64,000 nucleotides of DNA from JAIBJN01 sp963839745 (GCA_963839745.1 CAWIWC010000010.1:186001-250000), one strand, 5' to 3'. Numbered from the stretch's first letter, positions 42,048 to 51,209 are shown. The notes: generated by a model not told the origin, from the sequence alone. A program made the numbers and translations.

Positions 42048-43051
42048 GTGCCACTCGTAACAGCGCTCCTCCCGGTCCGGGACGAGGCCGAGCACCTCTC
42101 GGAGGCGCTGGCGTCGCTCTCAGCGCAGACGTTCTCCGACTTCGAAGGGCTGGTCATTGACGACGGGTCGACCGACGGCTCGGCCGAGATCGCCGACGCT
42201 CATGTCCGGAGCGACGACCGGTTCCGCGTCCTGAGGCAGGAGCCCGCCGGCATCGTCGCGGCGCTCGAGCGTGGCCGTTCAGAGGCGCGCGGGCGGCTGA
42301 TCGCACGCATGGACGGCGACGACGTCGCCCTGCCCGAGCGCCTCGAGGCCCAGGTGGACGCGCTCGCCGACCCTGAGCTCGCGGCCTGCGGCGGTCGCGT
42401 TGCCTACTTCCCCGAGGCGGCCGTGCGCGACGGCGCCCGCCGCTACGAGCGCTGGCTCAACGGCCTCGTCACGGCGGAGGCCGCGGCGCGCGACGTCTTC
42501 GTCGAGTGCCCGCTCCCGCATCCCGCGCTGACGATGCAGGGCGGACGTGCTCGCCGCGGTCGGCGGCTACCGCGATCCCGGGCTGGCCCGAGGACTACGA
42601 CCTCGTCCTGCGCCTCTGGGCCGCCGGGTACCGCTTCCGCAACGTGGAGACGCCGGTTCTTCGCTGGCGAGACCACGGCGCGCGCCGCTCGCGGTCGGAC
42701 CCCGCGTACTCGCTCGAGGCCTTCGTGCGCTGCAAGGTGCACCACCTGCGGGCGACCCTCCTGCGCGGTTTTCCCAGCGTCGTCGTCTGGGGCGCCGGCC
42801 CGGTCGGGAAGTCCTTCGCCCGCGAGCTCCAGGCCCAGGGCTCGCAGGTAGCCGCGTTCGTCGACGTCGACCCGCGCAAGATCGGTCACGACGTCCACGG
42901 CGCGCCGGTCGTCGGCATCGAGGACGCCCCGCGCTACCGCGAAGCGTTCGCGATCGGCGCCGTCGCGGGCGAGGTCGCGCGCGCCGAGATCCGCGAGGCT
43001 GTCGCCGCCGAAGGCCGGCGCGACGGTGTCGACTTCGTCGCCGTCGCGTAG
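42048..43051 (+). CDS. GT2 glycosyltransferase with C-terminal nucleotide-binding-like domain (two frameshifts)
   Basis: GTG 42048. The GT-A domain shows TALLPVRDEAEHLSEALAS, VIDDGSTDGSAEIA and the DxD-type RMDGDDVALPER. The frame shifts at about 42538 and again at about 42583. Removing one base at each gives ALTMRADVLAAVGGYRD and PGWPEDYDLVLRLWAAG, a smooth GT2 continuation. The C-terminal part (about residues 245-333) begins VVVWGAGPVGKSFARELQ, a GxGxxG-like fold. The repaired length is 333 aa. The family transfers a sugar to a surface glycan or lipid. It is followed closely by tag. Confidence 0.75.
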
Positions 43052-43061
43052 CCTGCGGGCC

Positions 43062-43637
43062 GTGGCCGAGCGCTGCGCATGGGTTCCCGAGAGCGACCCG
43101 CTCTACGTCGCCTACCACGACGAGGAGTGGGGCGTGCCCGAGCGCGACGACCGCGCGCTGTACGAGCTGCTCACCCTCGAGGGCGCGCAGGCCGGGCTCT
43201 CCTGGTCGACCATCCTGCACAAGCGCGAGGGCTACCGTCGCGCCTTCGCGGGGTTCGACCCGGCCAAGGTGGCGCGCTTCGACGCGCGCCGCGAGCAGAA
43301 GCTGCTGGCCGACCCGGGCATCGTCCGCAACCGCCTGAAGGTTTCCTCGACGATCGAGAACGCCCGCCGCGTGCTCGAGACGCAGGAGGAGCTGGGCAGC
43401 TTCTCGGCGCTGCTCTGGGGCTTCGTGGACGGCGAGCCGCTCGTGGGCGGCTGGAAGTCGGTGGGCGAGATCCCCGCCGAGACGCCCGTCTCCAAGGCGA
43501 TGAGCAAGGAGCTCAAGCGTCGCGGGTTTCGCTTCGTCGGGCCGACCGTCTGCTACGCGTTCATGCAGGCCGCCGGGCTCGTGGACGACCACGTGGTCTC
43601 GTGCTTCCGCTTCGGCGTGGGCACGAAGCCTCGGTGA
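43062..43637 (+). CDS. tag: DNA-3-methyladenine glycosylase I
   Basis: Removes 3-methyladenine from DNA. 191 aa, GTG 43062. The zinc-snap ligands of E. coli Tag are present: Cys in ERCAWVP, His in YHDEEWGVP, and H/C in DDHVVSCF. The family core LTLEGAQAGLSWSTILHKR and FRFVGPTVCYAFMQAAGLV is intact. It overlaps the MFS gene by 4 nt. Confidence 0.97.
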   Translation: MAERCAWVPESDPLYVAYHDEEWGVPERDDRALYELLTLEGAQAGLSWSTILHKREGYRRAFAGFDPAKVARFDARREQKLLADPGIVRNRLKVSSTIENARRVLETQEELGSFSALLWGFVDGEPLVGGWKSVGEIPAETPVSKAMSKELKRRGFRFVGPTVCYAFMQAAGLVDDHVVSCFRFGVGTKPR

Positions 43638-44971
43638 GCGGAGACGACCTCCGCGAGGCCGAGCGCCTCGGTCCCGCGCCCCCGGTGCCCGAGCCGGGGC
43701 GTGTTCGCTCGGCGCTGAAGCTGGCGACGATCGACATCGGCCCGCTCAAGCGGCACCGAGACTTCCGCCTCCTCTTCTTCGGCCAGGGCGTCTCCTTCTT
43801 CGGCTCGATGATCACGTACGTCGCCCTGCCCTACCAGGCGTACCAGCTCACGGGCTCGTCGCTCGTCGTCGGCCTTCTGAGCCTCGCCGAGCTCGGGCCG
43901 CTGCTCGTGACCGCCTTCGTCGGCGGTGCGCTCGCCGACGCCTTCGACCGGCGCCGGCTCGTCCAGATCGCCGAGGCCTCGCTCGCGCTGTGCGCGGGGA
44001 TCCTGGCGCTGAACGCGACGCTGGACAGCCCGAAGCTCTGGATCCTCTTCGTCGTCGGCGCGCTCATGGCCGGGCTGGACGGCCTCCAGCGCCCGCCGCT
44101 CGACGCGCTGACGCCGCGACTCGTCGAGCGCCACGAGCTGGTCGCGGCCAGCGCCCTCGACTCCTTCCGCGGCAACATCGGCATGGTCACAGGCCCGGCG
44201 GTGGGCGGGATCCTGATCGCGACGCTTGGCCTGCCGACGACGTACCTGATCGACGTGGCGACCTTCGGCGCCTCGCTCGGCGCCCTCGCGCTGATGCGGG
44301 CCGTCCCCCCGCCGCCCGGCGCTGCGCGGCCGAGCCTGAGCGGGATCGTCGACGGCTTCCGCTACGCGGTGAGTCGCCCCGAGCTCGTCGGCACCTACAG
44401 CGTGGACATGCTGGCCATGTTCTTCGGAATGCCGCTCGCGCTCTTCCCAGCCTTCGCTTCCGAGTTCGGCGGGGCGGGGGTGCTCGGGCTGATGTACGCG
44501 GCCATCCCCGCGGGCTCGCTCGTCGCCACGGCGACGAGCGGCTGGACGGGGCGCGTGCACCGCCATGGCCTCGCGGTCATCCTTGCGGCGGGAGCCTGGG
44601 GCGTCGCCATAACCGCGGTCGGCTTCGCGCCGAACCTCGCGCTCGTTCTCGTCTTCCTCGGCTTCGCGGGCGCCGCGGACATGATCAGCGGGATCTTCCG
44701 CGGGACGATCTGGAATACGACCATCCCCGACCACCTGCGCGGGCGCCTGGCGGGGATCGAGCAGGTCAGCTACTCGGCGGGGCCGCTGCTCGGGAACCTC
44801 GAGTCGGGCATCGTGGCGTCGTTCGCGGGGATCCGGGCCTCGATCGCCTCGGGCGGCGTGCTGTGCGTGATCGGCGTCGCGCTCGCCGCGCTAGCGCTGC
44901 CCGCGTTCAGGCGCTACGACGCGCGCGAGCACGTGGTGCTCACGGAGCCGGCGGAACCCGCCCGATCGTGA
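43634..44971 (+). CDS. MFS exporter, EntS/enterobactin-exporter-like
   Basis: 445 aa. GTG 43634 overlaps the tag stop. A 40-residue cytoplasmic tail precedes the first TM helix. Twelve TM helices; motif A is GGALADAFDRRRLVQIA. The LKRHRDFRLLFFGQGVSFFGSM start and DALTPRLVERHELVAASAL match the EntS/MFS_3 group that exports siderophores or drugs. No siderophore gene is near. Co-transcribed with tag, probably by chance of packing. Confidence 0.9.
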   Translation: MSGDDLREAERLGPAPPVPEPGRVRSALKLATIDIGPLKRHRDFRLLFFGQGVSFFGSMITYVALPYQAYQLTGSSLVVGLLSLAELGPLLVTAFVGGALADAFDRRRLVQIAEASLALCAGILALNATLDSPKLWILFVVGALMAGLDGLQRPPLDALTPRLVERHELVAASALDSFRGNIGMVTGPAVGGILIATLGLPTTYLIDVATFGASLGALALMRAVPPPPGAARPSLSGIVDGFRYAVSRPELVGTYSVDMLAMFFGMPLALFPAFASEFGGAGVLGLMYAAIPAGSLVATATSGWTGRVHRHGLAVILAAGAWGVAITAVGFAPNLALVLVFLGFAGAADMISGIFRGTIWNTTIPDHLRGRLAGIEQVSYSAGPLLGNLESGIVASFAGIRASIASGGVLCVIGVALAALALPAFRRYDAREHVVLTEPAEPARS

Positions 44972-45095
44972 GCCTGAGATAAGGACGACGGGTCCGCGCC
45001 GCTCGTAACGTGCGGCGGCGGTGCATCGCGTGCCAGAGGGGTTCGACGTCGTCGATGTGCTCTGCGCCCGCAGGCGTGATGGCGATCTCGGTCAC
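44940..45095 (-). pseudogene. Remnant of a GNAT N-acetyltransferase gene (5' end)
   Basis: Minus strand from GTG 45095: VTEIAITPAGAEHIDDVEPL then WHAMHRR is the usual start of GNAT acetyltransferases (strand 1, helix 1). After about 30 codons the similarity is lost, and the frame ends inside the 3' part of the MFS gene (stop at 44940-44942). No acetyl-CoA motif remains. It is read as a truncated gene. Confidence 0.4.
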
Positions 45096-45154
45096 AGTTG
45101 GATCATCTCAGGGTCCCTAGGATGGGAGGGACCACTTCGATGGAAGGACTGCCG

Positions 45155-46081
45155 ATGAAGCTCGAGGGCATCCACCATGTGACAGCCATCACGGCCGACG
45201 CACCCGGCAACGTCGATTTCTACACGCGGGTCCTCGGTCTGCGGCTCGTCAAGAAGACGGTCAACCAGGACGACCCGACCGTCTACCACCTGTTCTACGC
45301 AGACGAGCTCGGGAGCCCAGGCGCCGACCTCACGTTCTTCGAGTACCCGGGCCTTCCGCGCGGGCGCGCGGGCGCCGGCATGGTGCACACGGTGGTCTGG
45401 CGCGTCGGCTCCGAGGATGCGGTCGCGTTCTGGGCCGAGCGGCTGGCCGCGGAGGGGATCGAGGTCGAGCGCGACGATGGACGGCTGCGTTTCACCGACC
45501 GCGAGGGGATGGGCCTCGAGATCGTCGCCGTCGAGGTCGACGACGAACCGCTCGTCGCCCGGCACCCGGAGATCCCGGCCGAGCACGCCCTTCAGGGCTT
45601 CCACGGCGTCCGCGCCTACGCGATCGACCCGGAGGCGAGCCGGGCCGCCCTCGAGGAGAGCCTGGGGTTCGAGCCCGACGGCGACCGTGCCTGGGAGGTG
45701 CGCGGCGAGCAGCGCGGCTCTTTCTACGCCTACGACCAGCCGCCGCCCGAGCGCGGGCAGGGCGGCGCCGGCACGGTGCACCACGTCGCCTGGTCGTCGC
45801 CGATGGACGACCACGATGCGTGGCGGCAGCGCGTGGCCGAGGCGGGCCTGCGCCCGACGCCGGTCATCGACCGCTTCTACTTCCGGTCGGTCTACTTCCG
45901 CGAGCCGAGCGGCGTCCTCTTCGAGCTCGCCACGATGGGCCCCGGCTTCACGGCGGACGAGCCGCTGGAGACGCTCGGCGAGGGGCTCTCGCTCCCGCCG
46001 AACTACGAGCCGCTGCGGGAACGGCTGGAGGCGATCCTGACGCCGCTTCCCGACACCCGCGGCGCCCGGACGCCCAACTAG
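45155..46081 (+). CDS. Ring-cleavage dioxygenase-like VOC protein (MhqO/LinE type)
   Basis: 308 aa from ATG 45155, which has GGAAGGA at 45142-45149; ATG 45140 is also possible. Two VOC modules: LEGIHHVTAITADAPGNVDF then FYTRVLGLRLVKKTVNQDD, and TVHHVAWSSPMDDHDAW. The metal ligands are His (GIHHVT), His (TVHHVA) and Glu (GVLFELATMGPGF). KKTVNQDDPTVYHLFYAD is a signature of the hydroquinone/LinE-type enzymes. It probably cleaves a substituted hydroquinone. Confidence 0.9.
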   Translation: MKLEGIHHVTAITADAPGNVDFYTRVLGLRLVKKTVNQDDPTVYHLFYADELGSPGADLTFFEYPGLPRGRAGAGMVHTVVWRVGSEDAVAFWAERLAAEGIEVERDDGRLRFTDREGMGLEIVAVEVDDEPLVARHPEIPAEHALQGFHGVRAYAIDPEASRAALEESLGFEPDGDRAWEVRGEQRGSFYAYDQPPPERGQGGAGTVHHVAWSSPMDDHDAWRQRVAEAGLRPTPVIDRFYFRSVYFREPSGVLFELATMGPGFTADEPLETLGEGLSLPPNYEPLRERLEAILTPLPDTRGARTPN

Positions 46082-46104
46082 CTCCGGCGGATATCGTCGG
46101 CCCC

Positions 46105-47349
46105 ATGGCGCTGCTCAGGCGTGTCCGGATCCGCGCGTACCGCTCCGCCGCGGACGTCGAGCTCGAGCTCGGCCGCGTCGCGGCGCTGGTCGGCGAGGCG
46201 CGCGCCGGGAAGTCGAACCTCCTGCGCGCCGTGCGGGCGCTCCTCGACCCGACTGCGCCCGTCGACCGTGACGACGTCCGCCGTGACGAGGACGGGTCGA
46301 TCGCGGTCGAGGCGGAGCTCGTCGACGGCCGGAAGGTCTCGCTTCGCGCCCGTCCGCCGGAGGCGAGCGCGGAGCGCGAGGGCGCGCCGCCGGTCGTCTT
46401 CCTCCCCGCCGGCCTGCGGAGCGGGGGGCTCGTCGAGGCAAGCTCGGGCGCTGGAGAGGCGGCCCGGCGCTTCGAGGCTGCTGCGCAGGAGCACGACGCG
46501 GGCGCCTCCGAGGCCTCCGGCGCCGGCGCGCTCGTCGCGGCGTTCAAGGCCTGTTGCGAGGCGAACGTCTCCGGCATGGTGTTCATCGTCGAGGAGCCCG
46601 AGCTCTTCCTCCGGCCGCACACGCAGCGCTACCTCTATCGCAGCCTGCGCGAGCTCGCCGCCGCGGGGAACCAGGTGCTCTACTCCACGCACGCGCCGGC
46701 CTTCCTGAACGTCGCCCGCCTCGAGGAGCTCGTGCTCGTCGGACACGATCCCGAGCGCGGCACGCACGTCGTCAGGCCGAAGCCGCTCGAGGCGGACGAG
46801 GCGTTCCGGATCGTGAGCGAGTTCGACGCGGAGCGGAGCGAGCTCTTCCTCGCCCGCTCGGCGATCCTCGTCGAGGGCCGCACGGAGAAGCTCGTCCTCC
46901 CGTCCGTCTTCGCCGCGCTCGGCCACGACGCCGACCGGGCCGAGGTCTCGATCGTCGAGTGCGGCGGGAAGTCGAACATCCCGGTCTTCGCCCGCATCTG
47001 CCAGGCCTGCCGCATCCCGTTCGTCGTCGTCCACGACCGCGACGCCGAGGCGGGCGCGGACCCGATCCTCTCGGAGCAGGGGCTGAACGTGCTGATCGCG
47101 CAGATCGCCGGCGCGGAGCGGGTGGTCGAGCTGGTGCCCGACTTCGAGGCCGTGGCCGGCCTGCGCGGGCACTCCAACAAGCCTGAGCGGGCCTGGAACC
47201 ACTTCTCGACGCCTGGAGTCGAGGTCCCGGAGCCCCTCGCCCGCGCAGTGGAGCTCGCACTGCGGGATTCCCGCAGCGCGTCTGCGCCGAACCCGGATGC
47301 CGACCTTCATTCGGCGGACGAAGCTTCGTCGAAAAGGAGGAACCGATGA
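46105..47349 (+). CDS. OLD-family ATP-dependent nuclease (ABC ATPase plus Toprim)
   Basis: 414 aa, ATG 46105: compact for the family (usually 500-650). Walker A is GEARAGKSNLL. The signature and Walker B region is MVFIVEEPELFLRPHTQR. The switch His is in LYSTHAPAFLN. The Toprim nuclease has the catalytic Glu in AILVEGRTEKLVLP and the acidic pair in VVHDRDAEAG. All key residues are present. The ATPase part is short: only about 75 residues lie between Walker A and the FLPAGLRSGG region. OLD proteins act in phage defence or repair; no Gabija partner (GajB) is adjacent. The stop overlaps the UspA gene by 4 nt. Confidence 0.88.
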   Translation: MALLRRVRIRAYRSAADVELELGRVAALVGEARAGKSNLLRAVRALLDPTAPVDRDDVRRDEDGSIAVEAELVDGRKVSLRARPPEASAEREGAPPVVFLPAGLRSGGLVEASSGAGEAARRFEAAAQEHDAGASEASGAGALVAAFKACCEANVSGMVFIVEEPELFLRPHTQRYLYRSLRELAAAGNQVLYSTHAPAFLNVARLEELVLVGHDPERGTHVVRPKPLEADEAFRIVSEFDAERSELFLARSAILVEGRTEKLVLPSVFAALGHDADRAEVSIVECGGKSNIPVFARICQACRIPFVVVHDRDAEAGADPILSEQGLNVLIAQIAGAERVVELVPDFEAVAGLRGHSNKPERAWNHFSTPGVEVPEPLARAVELALRDSRSASAPNPDADLHSADEASSKRRNR

Positions 47350-47780
47350 AGATTCTGCTCGCCTACGACGGTTTCGAGCACAGCGAGAACGCGCTCGCCG
47401 AGGCGGCCGAGCTGGTCAAGGACACCGGGACGCTGGCGATCTTGAGCGTCGTCCCTCCCGACGCGCGCGGATCCAAGTCCGGCGGTCATGTCGGCCTGAG
47501 GCCTCACGCGCACGAGGACGTCGCTCGCGCGCACAGGTATCTCCGGGAGCGAGGCTTAGAGTCCGAGATGCTGATGGAGAACGGGGACCCGTCCGAGGAG
47601 ATCGCCCGGGTGGCTGCCGAGGGCGGCTTCGACCTGATCGTGGTCGGGTCGCGCGAGCGCGGGGCTGTCGCCGAGCTCCTGCTCGGCAGCGTCTCGAAGA
47701 CACTCGTCCGGACGGCGCCCTGCCCGGTCCTGGTGGTCGGCAAGGACGCGAAGGTTCGCTTCGAGCCGGCGAGGGTCTAG
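47346..47780 (+). CDS. Universal stress protein (UspA family)
   Basis: 144 aa. ATG 47346 overlaps the OLD-nuclease stop and has AGGAGG upstream. The ATP-binding type is indicated by VVGSRERGAVAELLLGSVS (G-x2-G-x9-G-S) and the N-terminal KILLAYDGFEHSENAL. A dimer-forming strand PVLVVGKD closes the fold. Coupling to the nuclease suggests that they are made together under stress. Confidence 0.94.
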   Translation: MKILLAYDGFEHSENALAEAAELVKDTGTLAILSVVPPDARGSKSGGHVGLRPHAHEDVARAHRYLRERGLESEMLMENGDPSEEIARVAAEGGFDLIVVGSRERGAVAELLLGSVSKTLVRTAPCPVLVVGKDAKVRFEPARV

Positions 47781-47839
47781 AAGGCGACCTCGAACACGAA
47801 CCAGCGGCGATCGGCTAGGCGCCGACGAGACGCACCCGG

Positions 47840-48172
47840 TCAGCCCTGCGCGTCGCGGGTGAAGATGACGAGCAGGCTCAGCGACTCGTAGCCGGTGAAG
47901 CGGTGCTCCGCGTGGGCGGCGACGAACATCGCCTGGCCCTCGGTGAGGTCGATCTCCTCGTCTTCGACCTGGAGCGTCCCGCGGCCCTCGAGGACGATGT
48001 AGACCTCGTCGTCCTCGTGCGGCTGCTGGCGGTCGGGCTCGGGCGCGACGAGGACGTAGACCCCGACCTCGAGGCCGCGGGACTCGTGGACGACCTCGTA
48101 GCCGCCGTTCGCGGCTTCGAGGCGCCGCTTCGCCTCCTGGACGTCGAAGAGATGCTCGTGCACCGCCATCAC
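47840..48172 (-). CDS. Cupin-domain protein
   Basis: 110 aa. Metal motif 1 is PHEDDEVYIVLEGRGTLQV (H, E visible) and motif 2 is QAMFVAAHAEHRF. A typical small single-cupin that may bind a metal and a small ligand. Start ATG 48172 overlaps the stop of the F420-type oxidoreductase gene, so it is the second gene of that operon. Confidence 0.9.
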   Translation of the reverse strand: MMAVHEHLFDVQEAKRRLEAANGGYEVVHESRGLEVGVYVLVAPEPDRQQPHEDDEVYIVLEGRGTLQVEDEEIDLTEGQAMFVAAHAEHRFTGYESLSLLVIFTRDAQG

Positions 48173-49182
48173 ACGGCGGCCTGCTTCAGCTCCGGGATGA
48201 TGTCCTTGCCATAGGCCGCGAGGATGTCCTCCTGGCCCTGGGTCATGAGGTAGATGTTGAAGTGGTCGACGCCGATCGAGTCGAGCTCGCGCAGCTTGGC
48301 GCGGACGGCATCCACGTCGCCGATGACGCTGAAGCGGTCGGCGATCTCGTCGGTGACGAACTCCCCGTGCGCGGCCCCCTCACGGCTGTGGTCCTTGTAG
48401 TCGTAGAACTTCCGAGCCTTCACGTACTCGGTCAGATCCTTGGGGATCTCGGAGTTCTCGCCGTAGCGCTCGATCAGGTCCATGACGTGGTTCGAGACCA
48501 TCGCCGGGAACCAGCGCGTGGCGTCCCGCGCCCCCTGCAGGTCGTCGGTCACCACGCTGGGCGCGCAAACGAGGCACTCGAGCTCGTCGGGATCGCGCCC
48601 CGCCTCGACGGCAGCCGCGCGGGCCTGCTCCATGAGCCACTGGATGATGATCGGGTCGGCGAGCTGGATGATGACTCCGTCCGCGATCCGCCCCGCGACC
48701 CCGAGCGCCCTCGGCCCGTAGGCGGCGATGTAGAGCGGGATCCTCTCCCTGTCCTTGGCCCACGTGAGCTCGAGCTCCTTCCCGTTCCACTCCACGGCCC
48801 GCCCGTTCATCAGGTCCTTGATCATCGCGCAGGAGGCCTCGAACTCGGCCATCTTCACGGGCTTCTGGCCGATCACCCGGCGCGCCGAGTCGCCGCGGCC
48901 GATCCCGAGCACCGCACGACCGCCCGACATCGCATGGAGCGTCGCGTACGAGCTGGCGGTCACGGTCGGCTCGCGCGTCCCCGGGTTCGTGACGCAGTGC
49001 CCGAACTTCAGCTTTTCGGTCTGCGTTGCCAGCAGCGTCAGAAGCGGGTAGCCGTCGTGCCAGAGGATGTGCGAGTCGTACGTCCAGCCGTAGTCGAAGC
49101 CGTGCTGCTCGGCGAGCTTCATCAGCTCGAGGAAGCGCGTGTGCGGCGGGTCGGGGAGAACGGTGACGCCGAACGTGAGCAT
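48169..49182 (-). CDS. F420-dependent LLM oxidoreductase (TIGR03842-like)
   Basis: 337 aa. ATG 49182 (GGAGGTCC ribosome site just upstream) is preferred over 49245. LTFGVTVLPDPPHTRFLELM, DYGWTYDSHILWHDGYPLLT, KFGHCVTNPGTREPTVTAS and LGIGRGDSARRVIGQKPVKM match the F420-dependent group often annotated with pyrimidine/hydantoin catabolism genes. Downstream cupin overlaps. The VOC and flavoprotein genes diverge from it. Confidence 0.92.
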   Translation of the reverse strand: MLTFGVTVLPDPPHTRFLELMKLAEQHGFDYGWTYDSHILWHDGYPLLTLLATQTEKLKFGHCVTNPGTREPTVTASSYATLHAMSGGRAVLGIGRGDSARRVIGQKPVKMAEFEASCAMIKDLMNGRAVEWNGKELELTWAKDRERIPLYIAAYGPRALGVAGRIADGVIIQLADPIIIQWLMEQARAAAVEAGRDPDELECLVCAPSVVTDDLQGARDATRWFPAMVSNHVMDLIERYGENSEIPKDLTEYVKARKFYDYKDHSREGAAHGEFVTDEIADRFSVIGDVDAVRAKLRELDSIGVDHFNIYLMTQGQEDILAAYGKDIIPELKQAAV

Positions 49183-49263
49183 CGGACCTCCTGCGGGGTG
49201 GGGAAGGGCCGATTCTACGCCCGGAATGGCCGCACGCATCCTCACGTTCTAGGCCTATGGGGT

Positions 49264-49962
49264 ATGGGTAACCTCAACTCCATGCAGATCGAGACCCTCG
49301 ATCACGTCGCTCTGTGGGTGGAGGACCGCGACACGCTCGCGAACTTCCTCACCGGGCACGTGGGCATGCACGTGATCGACCGCACGGACAAGTTCACGCT
49401 CGTGGGCTCCGACGCCCGCCGCGGCAAGCTGACGCTCTTCGCGGCCGACGGCCCGCGTGAGCCAGGCCCGCTCGAGCGGGTCGGCCTGCGCGTCTTCGAC
49501 CTCGAGGAGGCGGTCGCCGCGCTGCCGGCGGACCTCACGGTCGAGCGCCGCGACGGCACGGCCACGTTCGACGCCCCCGGCGGGCTGCGGGTCGCGCTCG
49601 TCGAGGTGGACGACGGCGTCGCCTACGACCTCGACCACGTCGCGTTCTCCGTCCCGGATCCCGAGGCGACCTTCGCGCGCCTCGCCGAGCTGGGCTTCGA
49701 CGTGACGGACGGGCGCCTGCTCGCGGGCGACTCCTCGATCGTGCTCGAGCAGGGCGACGCCGCTGCGACCGAGCGACCGCTCCTCAACCACCTGGGCCTG
49801 CGGGTCGAGTCCGCCGACAACCACATCGAGGAAGCGGAGCGCCGCGGCCTCGAGATCGCCGACATCGTCGACGCCGAGAACACGTACGCCGTGTTCGTCT
49901 GGGGCCCGGACCAGATCAAGCTCGAGTACGTCGAGCACAAGCCGACGTTCTCCCTCACCTAG
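49264..49962 (+). CDS. VOC-superfamily protein, two-module
   Basis: 232 aa from ATG 49264 (ATG 49282 also possible). First module: ETLDHVALWVEDRDTLANFL. Second: YDLDHVAFSVPDPEATFARL. The His of both DHVA motifs and Glu in IKLEYVEH could form a metal site. Resembles 4-hydroxyphenylpyruvate/2,3-dihydroxybiphenyl-type VOC enzymes only at fold level. A FAD gene follows after 7 nt, so the two are probably co-transcribed. Confidence 0.85.
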   Translation: MGNLNSMQIETLDHVALWVEDRDTLANFLTGHVGMHVIDRTDKFTLVGSDARRGKLTLFAADGPREPGPLERVGLRVFDLEEAVAALPADLTVERRDGTATFDAPGGLRVALVEVDDGVAYDLDHVAFSVPDPEATFARLAELGFDVTDGRLLAGDSSIVLEQGDAAATERPLLNHLGLRVESADNHIEEAERRGLEIADIVDAENTYAVFVWGPDQIKLEYVEHKPTFSLT

Positions 49963-49969
49963 GCGGCCC

Positions 49970-51007
49970 GTGCCCGACCTGGTCGTCGCGGGGGCCGGGA
50001 TGGCCGGGCTGGTGGCGGCCGCGCGTGCGCGCGAGCTCGGCGCGGACGTCGTCGTTCACGAGAAGGGCGACCGGCCCGGCGGGTCGATGCTGCTCTCCTC
50101 CTGCGTCGTCTGGCGCTATCGGGACTGGGACGACTTCAGGGCCGAGTGCCCCGGCGGCGACCCCGCCCTCCAGCGCGTGGTCTGGGAGGGGCTCGACGAC
50201 GCGCTCGCCTGGCTCGAGTCCCTCGGAGCCCCGGTCGTCACACGCGAGACGGGCAACCCGCTCACCACGGGGGTGCGCTTCGACCCGCGAGGACTGACGG
50301 AGGCTCTGGCAAACGACGTACGGCTCGGAGAGCCGCTGCTCGAGATCCCAGAGGGCATCCCGACGATCCTCGCCACCGGCGGCTTCCAGGGCGACCCCGA
50401 GCTCGTCGGCCGCTACGTGACCGAGGAACGCCTCGTGCTGCGCGCGAACCCGTGGAGCTCGGGCGACGGTCTCCGGCTCGCGCTCGAGCGCGGCGCCGGG
50501 CTCTCCGACGGGCTTGGCGAGTTCTACGGGCGCAACCTCGCCGCCGCGCCGCGCATCGAGCCCGAGGACTTCGTGCCGCTCGCGCAGGTCTACGCGCGCC
50601 ACGCGGTCGTGGAGAACGCGCGCGGCGAGCGCTTCGAGGCGCGCACGTGGTCGGAGATCGACGTCGTCCAGTGGACGGCGAGGCAGCCGGGGGCGCGCGC
50701 CTGGTACGTCGTGCCGGACGATGCGCTCCGCGAGCCCGTGCGCGAGCGCACGGTCGGCGAAGTGATCGAGGCGGCGGCGGGCGCCGGCGCCCCGGTCGAA
50801 CGGCGCAACGGCGCCACCCGCGTCGAGGTCGTCGCCGGCATCACCACGACGCTCGGCGGCCTCCGCGTGGACGAGCGCGCCCGGGCCGCCGACGGCCTCT
50901 GGGCGGCGGGCGCCGACGTCGGCGGGATCTCCACCGGCGGCTGGTCGAGCGCGCTGGCGTCCGCCCTCGTCCTCGGCATGATCGCCGCCGAGGACGCGCT
51001 CGGCTAG
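49970..51007 (+). CDS. FAD-dependent oxidoreductase, fumarate-reductase/KSTD-like
   Basis: 345 aa, GTG 49970. FAD site LVVAGAGMAGLVAAARAREL and EKGDRPGGSMLLSS; second FAD motif PTILATGGFQGDPELV. The C-terminus GLRVDERARAADGLWAAGA and STGGWSSALASALVLGMIAAE is typical of the FAD_binding_2 family (fumarate reductase flavoprotein, 3-ketosteroid dehydrogenases). It is shorter than those (450-570 aa), with a reduced capping domain. Substrate unknown. Confidence 0.87.
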   Translation: MPDLVVAGAGMAGLVAAARARELGADVVVHEKGDRPGGSMLLSSCVVWRYRDWDDFRAECPGGDPALQRVVWEGLDDALAWLESLGAPVVTRETGNPLTTGVRFDPRGLTEALANDVRLGEPLLEIPEGIPTILATGGFQGDPELVGRYVTEERLVLRANPWSSGDGLRLALERGAGLSDGLGEFYGRNLAAAPRIEPEDFVPLAQVYARHAVVENARGERFEARTWSEIDVVQWTARQPGARAWYVVPDDALREPVRERTVGEVIEAAAGAGAPVERRNGATRVEVVAGITTTLGGLRVDERARAADGLWAAGADVGGISTGGWSSALASALVLGMIAAEDALG

Positions 51008-51011
51008 GGGC

Positions 51012-51197
51012 CTACGCCGTCTGGAGGTAGGCGCACGCCCGCTCGTCCTGCGGGAGCGGGGAGGGGCCGACCTTGATGACCGTGAAGCTCAGATCCTCGA
51101 CCTCGACGGACTCGCCCAACGCAGGAGGATCGCCGTCGCGCTCGACGAGCTCGTAGCCGGTCGACTTGGTCACGAACAGGAGGTGCTTGTCGGTCAT
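51012..51197 (-). CDS. Small conserved-looking hypothetical protein
   Basis: 61 aa. DKHLLFVTKSTGYELVERDG and VEVEDLSFTVIKVGPSPLP suggest a small beta-barrel. It is the last gene of the regulator/kinase operon (12 nt after the kinase stop). I know no family. Coding support: clean frame, a start with ATG 51197, and good spacing from the kinase gene. Confidence 0.6.
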   Translation of the reverse strand: MTDKHLLFVTKSTGYELVERDGDPPALGESVEVEDLSFTVIKVGPSPLPQDERACAYLQTA

Positions 51198-51209
51198 GCG
51201 GCGCGAAGT

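Noticed and set aside
46105..47780. A complete Gabija defence system
   Set aside because: The OLD-type nuclease has no GajB (UvrD-like) gene beside it; the neighbour is UspA.
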